64,000 nt of DNA, from the NCBI GenBank assembly GCA_026168455.1, contig CM047426.1:58811812-58875811 (forward strand). The letters run 5' to 3'. A model generated the notes under the pieces. It saw only the letters and a program-made list of their open reading frames with translations. It was not told the DNA's origin and ran no database searches. Both the position numbers and the translations under genes were made by a program. Within the stretch, counting starts at the first letter, position 1; each line of letters opens with the position of its first letter. This document shows, in pieces, positions 62,994 to 64,000 of the stretch. Origin of the DNA: Theocolax elegans (lineage: Eukaryota; Arthropoda; Insecta; Hymenoptera; Cerocephalidae).

Positions 62994-64000
62994 CCGTTCA
63001 TACAAAACATGCTTAGAAGATGCTACCTTCATAAGGAAAAAAAACGGCACAAATATTCTCACGACACCATATCCAGTTTAAGGGAGCGAAAAAGAATGAT
63101 CCGGAAATATTCTTATCAAACCTAGAGGAATGGTTACGGTCTCTCGATTCAGGATATATTTAAAGCTTTGCCATCAGTCTTCGATGACAAAGCATGGAAA
63201 TGGTTCAGACGTGACAAAAGCAGATGTAAGGATTACCTAGATTTTGTAGATGCACTAAGACTATAACATGGGACTGAGGAAACACAAAGCCAATTAAGAC
63301 AAGCAATCGAGAATCGCACACAAGTACCAAACCAGGACATTTCTACATACCTAACTAAATTAGGAGGTATGCTAGATTAAGTCAAGCCGCAAATACCTCA
63401 ATCCGAACAGCTGGATAGAGCATATCGTAACCTATAGCTATAGGATAAGAATCGAAAGACACCATTTCGATAGCTTTATGCAGCTCCAACGACTGGGAAA
63501 GAAGGACGAGGCAAGTTGCCTATTAGACGAAACGTACAAACCTCCACCAGTCATTAAAAATTACAGTCTATCAAAATATGCATATGTGGATCCTATTCAA
63601 ACAAAAACCCGTAAATTAGCAGCAGTTTCTTCAGATCAAAGCGAAGATATCGTTGTATCCCCAAAGTTTATTACAAAGCTACTAACACACAAAAGAAAAT
63701 ACAGTACCAGTATCCATGGAAGCCGAACAACCCTCAAGCAGCAAGAAAATATACAGCAGCCCTCAAGCAAGAGTCTAAGCAGAAGTACAGCAAATCTGTA
63801 AAGAATAATAAAAGTAGCAGTTACTGGCAGCGAGCACACAGAAATGATCAAAGGACTGAATCACCAAAAAACAGGAATTTAAGCCAAATAAATACAGCAC
63901 GCCAAACTACGAAGAGCAAAGGCCAGTTCACCTAAGGAAATTTAAAGTGCCTTGCTATAGATGCGGAAAACTTGGGCATTGGCTAGCGGAATGTCCAGTT
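62994..64000 (+). pseudogene. gag: Gag array unit 5, with intact zinc knuckle, truncated by window end
   Basis: The most diverged unit. It keeps the SVFDDKAWKWF region (63175-63215) and LLDETYKPPPVIKNYSLSKY (63478-63801). At 63953-64000 it encodes a complete CCHC knuckle, CYRCGKLGHWLAEC, absent from units 1-4. It still has stops and frameshifts upstream (for example near 63380). It probably joins the pol region of the parent element beyond the window. Confidence 0.8.

Larger units (their letters stand above)
58490..64000 (+). repeat. Five-copy tandem array of a gag capsid-nucleocapsid segment
   Basis: Units start at the motif ccgttc(a/g)ta at 58490, 59639, 60788, 61971 and 62994, giving lengths 1149, 1149, 1183, 1023 and at least 1007 bp. 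The last continues past the window. Units 2-5 are each preceded by the same junction, aataccgttataccgttaaatag, showing true tandem duplication rather than separate insertions. Units 1, 2 and 4 share the same lesions. Units 3 and 5 retain a segment (ttgccatcagtcttcgatgac) deleted in 1 and 2. Confidence 0.93.

Overview
This is a eukaryotic, almost certainly arthropod and most likely insect, genomic window made almost entirely of mobile DNA. The background is AT-rich and intron-poor. I see no host housekeeping gene, no rRNA and no intact tRNA. The assignment rests on the element types: Ty3/Gypsy retrotransposons primed by tRNA-Lys, an I/LOA-group LINE, a Maverick (Polinton)/adintovirus-like virus element, MULE transposase remains, MITEs and microsatellites. 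All of this is read from sequence and the supplied translations; no search was run.

Layout. (1) 1-300 is one copy of a degenerate repeat that reappears as a tandem array at 54.06-55.7 kb. (2) Between these lies an old, heavily broken Maverick/adintovirus-like element on the + strand. Its left part (about 1.6-5.48 kb) holds a small predicted spliced gene and the N-terminal half of a protein-primed family B DNA polymerase. Its right part (about 43.3-51.7 kb) holds the polymerase C-terminal half, then packaging ATPase, small virion-type ORFs, a phospholipase A2-like fragment, an integrase with chromodomain, penton-like and major-capsid-like genes, an adenain-like protease and two unrecognised ORFs. 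(3) About 37.8 kb of later insertions split the polymerase. In order they are: a GC-rich hairpin island; Gypsy-1 (6191-15164, +); Ulp1-like protease fragments in inverted orientation; Gypsy-2 (17962-28175, -); AT-rich DNA with a repeated module; a long-armed fold-back element (30.5-37.2 kb) with a LINE inserted in its left arm (31036-35947, -) and a tRNA-like sequence in its loop; a degenerate MULE-type transposase (37.96-39.5 kb, -); a near-perfect 224-bp palindromic MITE; and a 59-bp-unit minisatellite (41.15-42.88 kb) bounded by copies of one dispersed repeat. (4) Right of the virus element are a 1.56-kb DNA element with perfect 34-bp inverted ends, a hammerhead-like motif, the repeat array with a 449-bp MITE, and a third Gypsy-type gag region (57.2-64 kb). 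In that region one 1.0-1.2 kb gag segment is repeated five times in tandem.

History. By eye the LTR pairs of Gypsy-1 and Gypsy-2 differ at only about 1% of positions, so both are recent, yet both carry disabling lesions. The fold-back element predates the LINE, because the LINE sits in its arm with a 14-bp target duplication. The Maverick is older than these insertions and nearly every one of its genes carries stops or frameshifts. The most notable signals are the split virus element, the fold-back/LINE/MULE neighbourhood, the tandem gag array, and the Ulp1-like fragments that read collinearly across a 19.7-kb gap.
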